From Coccinella septempunctata (lineage: Eukaryota > Arthropoda > Insecta > Coleoptera > Coccinellidae), in contig NC_058193.1 in the NCBI RefSeq assembly GCF_907165205.1, positions 22,457,521 to 22,521,520 of the forward strand: a stretch of DNA of 64,000 nucleotides, read 5' to 3'. Below the pieces are notes generated by a model. The model saw nothing but the letters and a program-made list of their open reading frames with translations. It searched no databases and had not been told where the DNA came from. The first letter of the stretch is position 1, and every line of letters begins with the position of its first letter. A program made the translations under genes and the position numbers. Below, one piece after another: positions 1 through 9,644 of the stretch.

Positions 1-440
1 AACTGATTGATTTTTGTGACCTTTTTGGCCAATTTTTATCGATTCGGCGCGCTGAAACTGTCAGATTATATTTTTTTTCTGTAATTCTGGAATCATTAGC
101 TTCAAAATCAGTAAAAAGCCACTGCACTCGAGAGTGTACAAGTGACTTTTTTTTGCAAGTTTGGCGCCCCCACACATTTTACACATTTTCGTCAAACTTA
201 AATTGTCAGATTATATACTTTTCAACAGTTAATTAACCACATATATCTTAATCTAACACGCTCGAGTATGTAAAATGGTAGTTTTTTTTTTACTATTCTG
301 TCCTATATACAGGTCTAATTTTTGGTAGAGGTACTCTATTGGGTGCAAGGTATCTTTCCTCTTACTAATCTGACAAGCTTTAGTAAATCCCGAATTTCTC
401 TCTTGGGCTCCCCAACTAATTGTGCTTGTTCGAGCCATAT
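1..440 (-). repeat. CTCGAG-dyad dispersed repeat, copy 1
   Basis: This segment is the reverse complement of 46073-46520 with scattered mismatches. Shared blocks include the dyad near 266-272 (ACACGCTCGAGTATGTA), a second one near 126-136, the region around 300-345 and the end near 400-425 (GGCTCCCCAACTAA). A 61-codon minus-strand frame at 253-438 shares residues with a frame in the other copy, but the frames are not conserved throughout. I read it as repeat DNA, not a gene. The copy is cut by the window edge. The element class is not recognised. Confidence 0.75.
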
Positions 441-1125
441 TTTTATCATCACATGATGATCACATGCATACTAAACCTCAAAAGTGCATGAAATAATAGA
501 AATCGACTCGAAACTAATTATAAAGAAGAAAGCTCAACCTTCCCGAACATTTCTCATCATGGGATTTCTATTTGTTCCTTGCCGTCATGAAGATACCTGA
601 AACTGCCCTCAGGTCACCCGAGACGTAAATAAACCACGAGCCAACCGCCTCCGCAGCGCTGCGGTGCCGCACCTAAATATCAAACCGCCGCCAGAGAAAC
701 GTACGAGGGAAAATTTCACTTTATGGGTTCATTTCAAGTGTTCCCATCGCATAAGCCGGCAGATAGATTAGATCTCAAAAATTTATTAGTTCTGGGCGTA
801 AAGCGGAGCGCATAAACAGTTCCGTTCGCTAACCGCAGTTGCATAAACGCAATAACGTCGTGATGGATGATGAAAGCTCGGAATTTGCAGAAATTGTGGA
901 TTGCCGGTTCGGCCGTCCCGTGCATATCGAACGATACCAATAAGCCATTCATGGGCGCCCGCGGGGCAATATGATGGGGGTCTTGAAATTCCAAAGCTAC
1001 GTCGAATCAAATTCCACTGCGAAAATGCTGCACATTTGATTAAAAATAGAAAGACTTACTACTATTAGCAATAACTCTACCGAGCGTCAAACGAAGATCA
1101 TTACTTTACCTATGCTTTTCACATA
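441..1125. other. CpG-richer single-copy segment, no gene seen
   Basis: The stretch 590-1010 is richer in CpG than its surroundings and has no counterpart that I can find elsewhere in the window. Overlapping short minus-strand frames at 734-1010 have no recognisable domain. It could be a regulatory island or a small unrecognised exon. Nothing decides between these. Confidence 0.4.
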
Positions 1126-1680
1126 AAAGGTGAGTCTTTGACTCGTACAAATATTTCACCAATAGATTTTTGAAGGCAAGAGAAATACTTTTTTCCTTTA
1201 CCATTTTTTCCGAATCAGCTCGCTTTAAAAGATACTGTTGAAAAAAACCATAAAAAATATTATTTTTAGTTCTATCTCACAAACGGTTTTATGGCATGAA
1301 ATGAATTTCGGAATATTGTTTTTCATTTATTTGATTAATCTATTCCGAACACAAGATATTACCCACGTCTTTCAGTTTTCCTATTATGACTATTACGAAC
1401 CATAAAAATACCAAAAATCCAAAGAACCCAACTATTGAAACTAAGTTTGGCGCTATCTAATGAATATTTGAACGTTTTGTAAAAAAAAAGGTACCTATGC
1501 CTCATATTTTCTGGTATAATGCGATAATCGGAAAATTGGGTACTGGCTGAATGCATCTCTCTTACTCTCTTTAAAAGATCCACAGATGTGTAGTGTCATA
1601 GATTTAGCTTGTTATTCTGAAGGTAATTTTGTTTCTCCAGGAGTGGCATAACTCATTATGAAAACTTGGCTTACCCCCGT
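1126..1680. repeat. TIR element family A, copy 1 (right end lost)
   Basis: The left end, near 1130-1210, is an inverted version of the right ends of other copies: a GGTGAGTC start, then GTACAAATATTTCA, then a block reading ACCATTTTTTCCGAATC. The body at 1340-1680 matches 18150-18585 and 59740-60297, with shared blocks such as ACAAGATATTACCCACGT near 1353 and the CATAACTCATTATGAAAACT block near 1648. The copy stops where a different repeat begins near 1672. No coding capacity is evident, so it is probably non-autonomous. Confidence 0.7.
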
Positions 1681-2500
1681 TTTCACAAAGCCGGATAGGG
1701 GGATCAACGCTTGATTGACGAATAAACGTCAATTTGTTTTCAATCGATAATTCAGTCATGAGCCTTCAGAATATCATTCTCGCATCAAATTATGATCTAT
1801 ACAGGGTGTTCCTAAATTGAACGTACAAACGAAAAGGGGAGATTCCTTAAGGGAGTTTAAGAAAAAAAAGTCTCATAAACATGGGGTCGCAAACGTTTCG
1901 TTTTCGAGATACAGAGTGTTGAAGTTTGATTTTTTTTATACGAGTTTATCGAATCTTTATGAATCATCGCTACAGATCAGGAAAATTTCCATAAAAACTG
2001 ACACTGAATTCATTCACCACAGCTCACAAAGTGGCCTTCCCATCATAATTTGGATTTTCACGAGGATTTCGAGAGAATCGTTCCAGAAAAAATATCACCC
2101 TGTAGATCTTCTATCGAAATTGCCATGTCACGTGGTGAGAACTCTAAAATGTAATATCTATGCCAAATTTCAGTTGAATATCTTGTGAAGTGTAGATACT
2201 ATGAGAAAAAAACTTGAAAAAAATTCAAACTTCAACACTCTGTATCTCGAAAACGAAACGTTTGCGACCCCATGTTTATGAGACTTTTTTTTCTTAAACT
2301 CACTTAAGGAATCTCCTCCCCTTCTCGTTTGTACGTTCAATTTAGGAACACCCTGTATAGGTACGTACATTCAATGATTCTCAAATGATACTCCTTCAAA
2401 ATATTTCAGGAATGCAAAGGTCTCAGTGATTTCATTTTGGAAATCGAGAGACTTTCATGTCGTTGATCGGGCAATGAGAGTTTTGTGAAATCCGCGGTAT
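1672..2500 (+). repeat. Dispersed repeat family B, copy 1, interrupted by a palindromic element
   Basis: The flanks 1672-1801 and 2356-2500 together match 43325-43590 (reverse complement), and part of them matches 49856-49985. Shared words include CAATCGATAATTCAGTCATG and ATTCAATGATTCTCAA. The copies at 43 and 49 kb are continuous across the point where this one is split, which shows that the intervening 554 bp is an insertion. Confidence 0.75.
1802..2355. mobile_element. 554-bp foldback MITE with TA target duplication
   Basis: Both ends read CAGGGTGTTCC followed by about 140 bp of nearly identical inverted repeat (1802-1945 against 2212-2355), with only a few mismatches and one 3-nt difference. 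TA dinucleotides flank it at 1800-1801 and 2356-2357. The preserved empty site in the repeat at 49856 (GATCTATATAAGTCC) equals the left flank plus one TA plus the right flank, as expected for a TA-targeting element. The centre (1946-2211) has no transposase frame. The terminal word and TA target suggest a Tc1/mariner-type MITE. The family name is not known to me. Confidence 0.85.
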
Positions 2501-2503
2501 ATA

Positions 2504-3289
2504 CAGGGTGTATTTGAAGGTGAGGCTTCTTTTTCAATAGAAGATAGAACTGATCAAAGAGAAGCGTTGCACCAAAAATCACCTATACAAAACTATCAAA
2601 ATGACAAAGTTGTGAAAAAAATTGAAAATGATTACTGAAATAGATCCTTATACGACTGTAGACCGTTTGTTAGCTGAATTATCGTAAAGCAGTGGGAAAA
2701 ACTTATCTCCTGATTCGACCATGTGGTTTCGTTTAGGATATTGGCTCGTTCGATATTTACGTCGTAATGAAAATGGAAACTTAGGGTTGCCAAATTGTTT
2801 TTTTTTTTTTTCAAGTAACTTACACGATTTTATGTGTATGATTTCGATACCAACTGACAGAAGACACTAGGGACACAAGTGTAAAAAATAAAATAATACT
2901 TCACAATCTTTTTGTTCGAACATTCCAACAATCGTCGTGAAAATGGGATGAAATGGGGAAACATCATAGCACTTTTTTAACATAACTAACATAAGCACTT
3001 TCAAGAAACTTCCTCGATTTTCTACTTTTTTTTCACCCTAAGTTGCACGATACAACAATTATGATTCTCTCAAAAGTGACCTGTTGCATCTAATCCGATG
3101 AACTTGGTACTGAACCATTCATTGCCCAGCCACAGTCTCGTACTTGAAATTCAATGAAATTTTATCGAACTTCCAGGGGTTGTATCTCAGCCATCTTGGA
3201 TATTTTATATAAACAATTTTTGGTTCAACTACTTATTTTGATGAGTTCTACCTTCTGTCAAAAAAAGCCTCACCTTTGAAAACACCCTG
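2504..3289. mobile_element. 786-bp TIR element family D, copy 1
   Basis: The element begins CAGGGTGTATTTGAAGG and ends with the inverted counterpart (CCTTTGAAAACACCCTG). TA flanks lie at 2502-2503 and 3290-3291. The imperfect terminal inverted repeats run about 110 bp and include GGTGAGGCTT and CACCAAAAAT blocks. A shorter copy lies at 60298-60813. No transposase domain is visible. A 60-codon minus-strand frame at 2632-2814 has no recognisable family. Confidence 0.8.
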
Positions 3290-3291
3290 TA

Positions 3292-3383
3292 TTTTTATCA
3301 GGGCCGAATCGGAAAAATGGTACAGAAAAAAAGTTTGACCTCAAGAATCTACTGATGAAATATTTGTACAAGTCAGACTCACC
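3292..3383 (+). repeat. Family A terminal fragment
   Basis: The fragment from GGGCCGAATCGGAAAAATGG to CTCACCCTGTA matches the right ends of the family A copies at 18480-18585 and 60225-60290, including the phrase ACCTCAAGAATCTAC. It is only the terminal 90 bp. Confidence 0.7.
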
Positions 3384-3781
3384 CTGTATAATAAAAAATC
3401 GATTATCATTATTCGAAAAATTATTGATCCATGATCAAGTAAGGGCAACATGCATGGTTTTTAGCGTGAAATTATTAATGATGGGATATTTGTTATAATA
3501 ATTATTAGGCTCCTTATATCATTCATCCAAAAATATACAGAGTCCATTTTTTTATTTAATAACTGGTACATTCGATAAATATTTTTAATACTTCTTGCAA
3601 TAATGGAACTATGATTGAAATTTGCACATTTTTGCAGCGAAGCACAAACCTTACTAGTCACCCTCAACAACCTGTTTCAGTCGGCTTTCAGGTATACACA
3701 AGTTGTTCCATATAGGAGGAGTTCAAAAATTCAATAGGATTTACCATTTGAAGGCAAAACGTTCATACAGGGTGGCCCACC
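3384..3781. other. AT-rich stretch, no gene seen
   Basis: I see no coding or RNA gene here. One CAGGGTG word occurs near 3770, directly before the LINE fragment, and may be the end of a further TIR element cut by the LINE insertion. Confidence 0.4.
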
Positions 3782-4475
3782 CTAGACAAAGGTCTAACTT
3801 GGAGAAGCCATCTCAAACAAGCCGTTGACAAAACCAAGGCAGCGATGAATATGCTCTACCCGCTGATAGGTAGAAAGAGCCACATGTTATATGAGACAAA
3901 ATTGAAAATAATCAAAGCCGTTGCTAGACCGCAACTGACTTATGGATCAGGTGCTTGGGGATTCGTGGCAAAGAGCCATATATAAGGAATTTAGGCAACA
4001 GAAAATAAGCTACTACGATGTGCCATAGAGGCGCCTTGGTTTGTCAGGAACAAACAGATATATCCAGATTTGAAGTGGGAAACCATCACCGAATTTATGA
4101 AGAGGAAAGCTGAAAAGTTATTCGAAACAGCGAAGGAACATCCAAACGAAGAACTCAGGAGAGAGTGGACTACGATCCGGAGGAAGACAGAGGAAGAATG
4201 AGAATGAGAAACTTATTAAAACTATACTAAGAAGAGATATCCGAAATAGACGAACATGAAAACCCTAGCACGACAATGTGCATGAAGAAATTAACCGATC
4301 AAGGGATAAATGGTTTATAGGCAAATGCCTGGAACCAAAAAAAAAGCAGGTTAGGTTTAGTGGGTAGCGAACTCGGAAGATTAAGTAACCTCACAGTGTT
4401 CCCTAGAAATGAGTTCCTCTGGGCGAGAGATAGAGCCCCGTGTTTTCACGGTTTCACAGTGTGGTCCCGATAAGA
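3782..4475 (+). pseudogene. 5'-truncated Jockey-like LINE, RT C-terminal part and 3' tail
   Basis: The reading frame from about 3782 encodes the same protein as the LINE at 24265-24660: a GLTWRSHLKQAVDKTKAAMN stretch, then TKLKIIKAVARPQLTYGS, then WETITEF and EKLFETAKEHPNEELR. This is the region downstream of the reverse transcriptase catalytic core, in the thumb/C-terminal part of LINE ORF2. Two stop codons fall in the AKSHI segment near 3984-3996. The 5' end is missing, the usual result of incomplete target-primed reverse transcription. The tail continues to about 4475 with a GTGGGTAGCGAACTCGG block that is also found at 24859. Confidence 0.85.
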
Positions 4476-4477
4476 TG

Positions 4478-4605
4478 GAAAACATTTTCATGTGAGACGA
4501 AGAATACTTAGAGGATCATAAAAAATCCCCATATGTAATATGTAATATCTAGGAGCTCTAGATTCTGATCTACAGACTATTCTGTATCTGTATCTGTATC
4601 TGTAT
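4478..4605 (+). repeat. Short repeat ending in (CTGTAT)n
   Basis: The segment 4478-4555 is similar to the reverse complement of 4860-4920 (shared GAGACxxAGAA, CCCCATATGTA). At 4578-4602 there is a run of CTGTAT hexamers, the sort of short tandem tail seen at the 3' ends of some non-LTR elements. Confidence 0.5.
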
Positions 4606-4719
4606 GGAATTTCAAATTTGAACAGAATAACCTAGTTTTGGAATTGAGAATTGAGATAACTTCGATGAGGAAATTCATTGTACAGTGTGATTACGAGAAC
4701 TTTAAAGAAATGTCCAAAT

Positions 4720-4917
4720 TTATGTGATACGGTCCTGAAAATCAAATGATATTTCATTGCAGTTTTCTGGAACCACATGGAAGCTATCTTCATTCCATAT
4801 TACGGAGAAATCAGGGATTCCCTTCAGAAGAACACCCTTTAAATCAAAATCTATACAACTGCTAGATACTACATATGGGGGTTTGTCGTGTTCCTCAAGG
4901 TATTTTCTCTGTCTCAT
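4720..4917 (-). other. Unrecognised 65-codon frame, relative of 4478-4555
   Basis: The minus strand holds an open frame beginning MRQRKYLEEHDKPPYVVSS. Its first 20 codons have a decayed relative on the plus strand at 4478-4555, so it is duplicated sequence. The amino acid composition is acidic and protein-like (IDFDL, IPDFSVIWNEDSF). I do not recognise a family. It may be a piece of an unrecognised transposon protein or of a host gene. Confidence 0.25.
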
Positions 4918-5852
4918 TAAAATGTTTCACATCTTAATCGCAAACGCTTAGTTACGGAGCTACAGGGTGTTGAGAGATTAATATTTTTCAGCATGGAAGG
5001 TTGCATCGGAAAAGGAGGGAGATTTCCGGCATTTTTTGTGAGTTTAAATAGGTTCCTTCATTATAAAACGAGACTATTAAAAACAAAATGTCAATAAAAA
5101 AAAACCTTTTTTCCGGTCAAAAATAGCCGAATGAATAAAAAGCCAATGTCTCTACTGAAATCCCTTTTCCAGACCGTACAGTCGTTCCATCAATGCGGTT
5201 TTCTTTGTCGATACCCATCGCCATGTTCCTGGGAACATGACATCGTACAATAGAAATACTATCCGAACATTGTCCGAAGCACGAATTGAGAAAATTGATC
5301 GGAACCACATAATGTACTTTTTCACTTTTGCTCCAAACGCTTTCCGATCGTATTTTATCGTAGCGTTTCGACATCGTGAAACGTACAATACAGACCGCGG
5401 TCGTAATGGGCCATTTTCCGTTAGTTTATTATCAATGGAATAGTTTCCGTTTAATGAGATTACACAATGTGCGACGGTAAGTTTTGAGTGGAAAGCTCAC
5501 GACGACGAGAAATCGAAGTAGGATATCCGAGAGGATTGCCGGGAAAATCGATCCAAGGTGGGGTCCACTGGCAGGCAATTGTAATTATCCGTTAGCTATC
5601 AGCTACCGTGTCGGATTTCAGATTGTAGGCCTTCGTCTTTCGTCCAATATCAATTTATTCGGGTGCTTTCGGCGCTGTCCTGATTGCGTTGGGCCCCGAT
5701 GAAATTTCAGCGATCGACTCCTTCGCCGATGATCCTTGACGGATATTTCATATCGCTCAGCGGATAAATCCCGCAAAAAGGAAGTCAAACCTTGGCAGTA
5801 GTATTCGTTACAGAATTTTAGACTAGTTGAAAAACATTTTGTGGGTATTGGG
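4918..5852. other. CAGGGTG end near 4962 and CpG-rich segment 5110-5800
   Basis: A CAGGGTGTTGAGAG word near 4964 looks like an unpaired end of a TIR element. From 5110 to 5800 the sequence is CpG-richer and without a counterpart in the window, and includes an imperfect dyad near 5364 (CGTTTCGACATCGTGAAACG). Short frames on both strands overlap each other and none has a recognisable domain. I read it as a candidate regulatory island. Confidence 0.4.
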
Positions 5853-7312
5853 TTATGACTAAGATGTCTAAAACTCTGGTGTATTCACTGATTCGATTTT
5901 GTTTTCAATTTCGTGGGGATATGGGATCAGTTTCGTTTTTTCCACTGTAGGTAGCGCTGTTTAGAATTTGACAGAGCATTCTCAATTGATATTTGAAAAT
6001 AATTTGAATATTTTCCTACGCCTTATACGAATATGTTGTATTTATAAACGATTATTGATAACTGAAATTGTATAAGTTTCGAGAAAGGGTGTAGAACATT
6101 TATTTTATTCAACATGTCGTTCGGTAAGTTCATTTTTCTGTATGGACAATCAAGAACTACAGCTAAGAATTCGGTGTTGTTGGAATATGAGGCAGAACCA
6201 AATTAAATGAACGAAAATTTGGGACGGATATAGCTAAGTTTTATGGCAAGCAACTTCAGCAATATTTCAAAGAAATTGTATTGGAAATACGTAGTTTGAA
6301 TTGTGAGCATGTATTGAGAATCAGAAATACATAAATCTATTCGAGTTTCAGATATCGATTGAAATTTATTTTGGGAGGATTTTGCATCTCTTCATAAACT
6401 TTTTAGGGTTTTCACTCCCAATCTCTGAAACAAAATCAATTAAAAATGAAATCAACGATTTGCTCCTGCGTAAATTCTTGCACTAATTTGTCAGGAGCAA
6501 ATTAACTAGAAAAAATTGTTGCCTGACAATGAACTCAAAATAAATAACGTTGAAATTATAATTCTTTGTAACAAAAAGCGACAATTCAGAAGATTTTCAA
6601 AAGTAGATTTTTTCGTCTGATGAAGGAGTCTGATATAGACTCCGAAACGTTACAAAGAATTATAATTTCAACAATTTTTTCTAGTTAATTTGCTCCTGAC
6701 AAATTAGTGCAAGAATTTACGCAGGAGCAAATCGTTGATTTCATTTTTAATTGATTTTGTTTCAGAGATTGGGAGTGAAAACCCTAAAAAGTTTATGAAG
6801 AGACTATTCGAGTTTGTTCTTCAAATATTCTTCCTGAGTAGGTATAGTGAAAATTCCCTTTCCGTCTACTGAATATATTGGATATTTGACCAATCATCTG
6901 TGTTTTATTGAAATCATATTGAATTAAACCCCTCACAAATTCAATTCGTCAAACGGAGATTATCTTGAAGAAAAATAGTAAATACCTTTGGAACCTTATT
7001 CGCTAGTGTTGAAATATTGACAGATTCGTTTTTACAACGAAATTAAACTGCAAATCACAAATATTCCTTAACAGCTGACGAAATGGGCCAGTTCATATTT
7101 TGAACTCGTTGATCGATATTCGATATCAACGCAAAACAAAATAAAACGGGAGAGTATAATTGGACTTCCTTTGGTAGAACAAGGATAGAACGAAGCAAAT
7201 GACATGGTGGCGCCGCCACGAAACTGATCCCATATCCCCGATTTTCTGAATTGTTGATGCTTGCAAAAAGTGACAAGTGCACACACCAGTGTTTTAGACA
7301 TCTTAGTTATGA
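5853..7312. mobile_element. Inverted-repeat element with central palindrome
   Basis: The outer inverted repeat pairs about 5850-5945 with 7205-7312. The shared blocks are GACTAAGATGTCTAAAAC at the outer end and GGGGATATGGGATCAGTTTCG further in. The middle contains the perfect palindrome described separately. Minus-strand frames at 7055-7409 are not recognisable and partly overlap the inverted repeat. Target duplication is not evident. Confidence 0.6.
6387..6803. repeat. Perfect 135-bp inverted repeat with a structured loop
   Basis: Positions 6387-6521 and 6669-6803 are exact reverse complements by eye. Inside, a second perfect inverted repeat pairs 6549-6572 with 6649-6672, after a 27-nt insertion on the left side. 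The remaining loop carries CTGATGA (6617-6623), a 7-bp hairpin GGAGTCT/AGACTCC, and GAAA (6644-6647), which resembles a hammerhead core. The expected cleavage triplet at the end of the 5' strand of stem III reads AAA here and not a GUH type, so activity is doubtful. Perfect arms imply a recent origin or arm homogenisation. Confidence 0.85.
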
Positions 7313-7551
7313 CATCGAGTATTGAATACTCTATGGTTATAAAGAGTTTCTTTATGCTTATGCAGTAGAGAGAATGAGAACGATCGCCATACTGAAAATG
7401 TGTCTCCAAAAACGGGGAAAATAGGAGTCGCTGCGATCGCTAGGTTGATCGATAAGGGGTAGGTATTAAAGAGTCAATTTGAAATGAACAGCCTTCACAT
7501 TATTTAAGGTTATGTGTCATCGTTGTTTCATCTGATGATTTTTCAAATAAG

Positions 7552-7604
7552 TTTCTTCGAATCTATAATAAATATAAATTTTATTTATTATAGATTCGAA
7601 GAAA
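7552..7604. repeat. 53-nt perfect hairpin (23-bp stem, 7-nt loop)
   Basis: TTTCTTCGAATCTATAATAA begins the left arm, which is matched exactly by the right arm ending at 7604. The loop is TAAATTT. A 12-bp direct repeat (ATGATTTTTCAA) lies just outside each arm, near 7535 and 7604. It could be a tiny foldback insertion with target duplication or a chance product of replication slippage. Confidence 0.8.
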
Positions 7605-7689
7605 ATGATTTTTCAATGTATTACATCCAACAGCCACATGGCCAATTACAGGTGTAAGTAATATAGACAAATTATCAAATAATAATAGA

Positions 7690-8300
7690 CTGAACAGAAT
7701 AGCCGTCGGCAGAAAAAAATCAATATTAATTTTCTATCCGACAATACAACTGTCCTTTAAACTCATTTATGGACCGAAAAAGCATCTACTGAAGGAACAT
7801 TGTTTAGGCTTCTACACATCGACAAATTAGGACTGTGGAAATGGTGCTGCGAACTTGGGACACTAATCCTAAACATTAAATTAGATCTTGACGCAAGTCT
7901 AGGCGCGTTGAAATCCATAAGAGAAAGTAACTATACTGAGTCGAAAAGATTATTGATCAATTTGTATGCAAAAGTAGCATCAGCAATTTCTCTTCTTTTC
8001 CTCAAACTAGTAAAATCAAAATTGGTTCAACAAAGACTGATGGTCGTGATGAACAGGATAAATATCATAGTTCTTGAAGTACAAAAACTTCAAAAACTTC
8101 CTCTGAATGGATTCCAAAGCTGTAATGTATTTACTGTGATATGGATTCCACACCACACTGCAGTATTCGAGCTTACTACGCACTAAGCAGAAATATACTG
8201 ATTGTATAGCTCCAAAATTTAAGAATTCCCTGCAGTTGCGCAAAAGAAAACCCAAAGACTTATTGACATTTTCTGATTTATATACAATAAAATACAATTG
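7690..8300 (-). pseudogene. LINE reverse transcriptase C-terminal fragment
   Basis: The minus strand from 8297 encodes a typical LINE ORF2 region after the catalytic core: LGFLLRNC, then LVRSKLEYCSVVWNPY, then ITALESIQRKFLKFLYFK. The pattern R-S-x-L-E-Y-C-S-x-V-W-x-P and ESIQRKF is widespread in Jockey/CR1-type elements. After the stop at 8016, further frames towards 7750 hold NNVPSVDAF, the expected downstream motif, so the element continues with at least one frameshift. The 5' part and the catalytic residues are missing. It is unrelated in sequence to the LINE at 23.4 kb. Confidence 0.8.
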
Positions 8301-9644
8301 ATATTATAAAAGTGACTAAGTAATCAGCTTTATTCATTCATAATAATTGACGACATTCAAATTCAAAAGAAATCACTGATCAAAAAAATGATACCTACAT
8401 ACTCGTATATTTATCAATGTTTATTGAAAACAGGATTTGTTAGTTGGTTTAATGTAATCTTCAAAATTATATACATTTGCAGTGAGGAGTAAAACACATC
8501 AAGACAACAAAAAGTAGCACTCTTAGATTTATCACTTATTAGAGTAGATTCTGTTTCCAATACTCAGCTGAGAACCCTTATGAACCATATATTATGTTAT
8601 GCCAACAAAATTCTTAAAAAATATCCACTTCTGAAGTTCTGAACTATATAGTTTTATTGGTTAGATATTCTTATTCAGGAGAGTCTACTTCTCACGAGGG
8701 ATGACAATTTCGATTTCGTTCATAATCATTTTTTTGATATCTTCATCGCAAAAGTGCTCTTGACACACAAATTGAATCAGAGTTGATTCTTGAGGTAAGG
8801 TTTTTTTCAATTTTCTCTCAAAAATGCTCTCGGAAATTTTATCTCTTCTCCTTTTCTTTCCTATGCCAAAACACTCTCACACTAGCACACGCTTCAACAT
8901 TTCATCATGGTAATATGTTGTTCTCTTATCAAAAAACGGAAATAATAATATTCTAATTATCTGTCACCAGGAAGACAGTTCACTCAGCCAACTTCAACTA
9001 GTTTAAATCAAAATTTCGCCATCCCTTGATGGCCAGCGCGACTATTGGCAAAAACATGAACTACCTATTGGTACATATTTTAGGGGACAAATAATCTGTG
9101 GTCTCAAAGCAGCGATCGTTCTTCTTCTCTCTACTCTCCATATTTATGCTATAATTCTTTTTCATTGAAATATCTCATTACTAAATATTAGCTTATCAGA
9201 CCCATAATATGTAGGTCAAATTATTCTATTCTATAGTTAGATACATTTGCCCACATTGTAAAGAAATATGATAATATCGTTAAGGAACTCTTATGAAGAC
9301 AGCGCAAAAGGCAAAACACATCTTTTCGTTTCAATTCAAATATGAATCACAAAATAGTATAATAATTTCATATTAAAAATACGAAATCCAAAATATTTCA
9401 AAGTCGTGTATTTGGAATGAAAAAACAGTTCTTTTAGCTATTTTCGTTCAAAATATAAAATAAAAATAAAAAAAGGTGTAAGGTTATGCAAATTCAAAAA
9501 TAATAATCCTGAACAGCCTAATCAAATTCATTCAGAGAAAGAAAAATTTTTTCGTGAAATGAACATAAAATTTAGAATGTACGTGGTGATTCATGGCGAT
9601 GGCCTATTAGATATTTATGAATACCTTATCAATCAACCTAAAAT
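8301..9644. other. AT-rich intergenic stretch, nothing recognised
   Basis: There is no open frame of note, no RNA gene and no clear repeat partner in the window. The sequence is strongly AT-rich with homopolymer runs. Confidence 0.5.

Noticed and set aside
1817..2188. 123-codon plus-strand frame
   Set aside because: It lies within the inverted arm of the 554-bp palindromic element. The arm reads partly the same on the other strand (2170-2370), so both frames are by-products of the repeat.
4578..4602. Telomere-like hexamer array
   Set aside because: CTGTAT is not an arthropod telomere repeat (TTAGG), and the run is only four units at the end of a retroelement-like sequence.
6617..6647. Active hammerhead ribozyme in the loop of the palindrome
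   Set aside because: The core words are present, but an extra A follows CTGATGA and the cleavage triplet position reads AAA, with the two conserved base pairs next to it lost.
7800..8186. 128-codon plus-strand frame
   Set aside because: It is antisense to the LINE reverse transcriptase fragment on the minus strand, which has clear family motifs.
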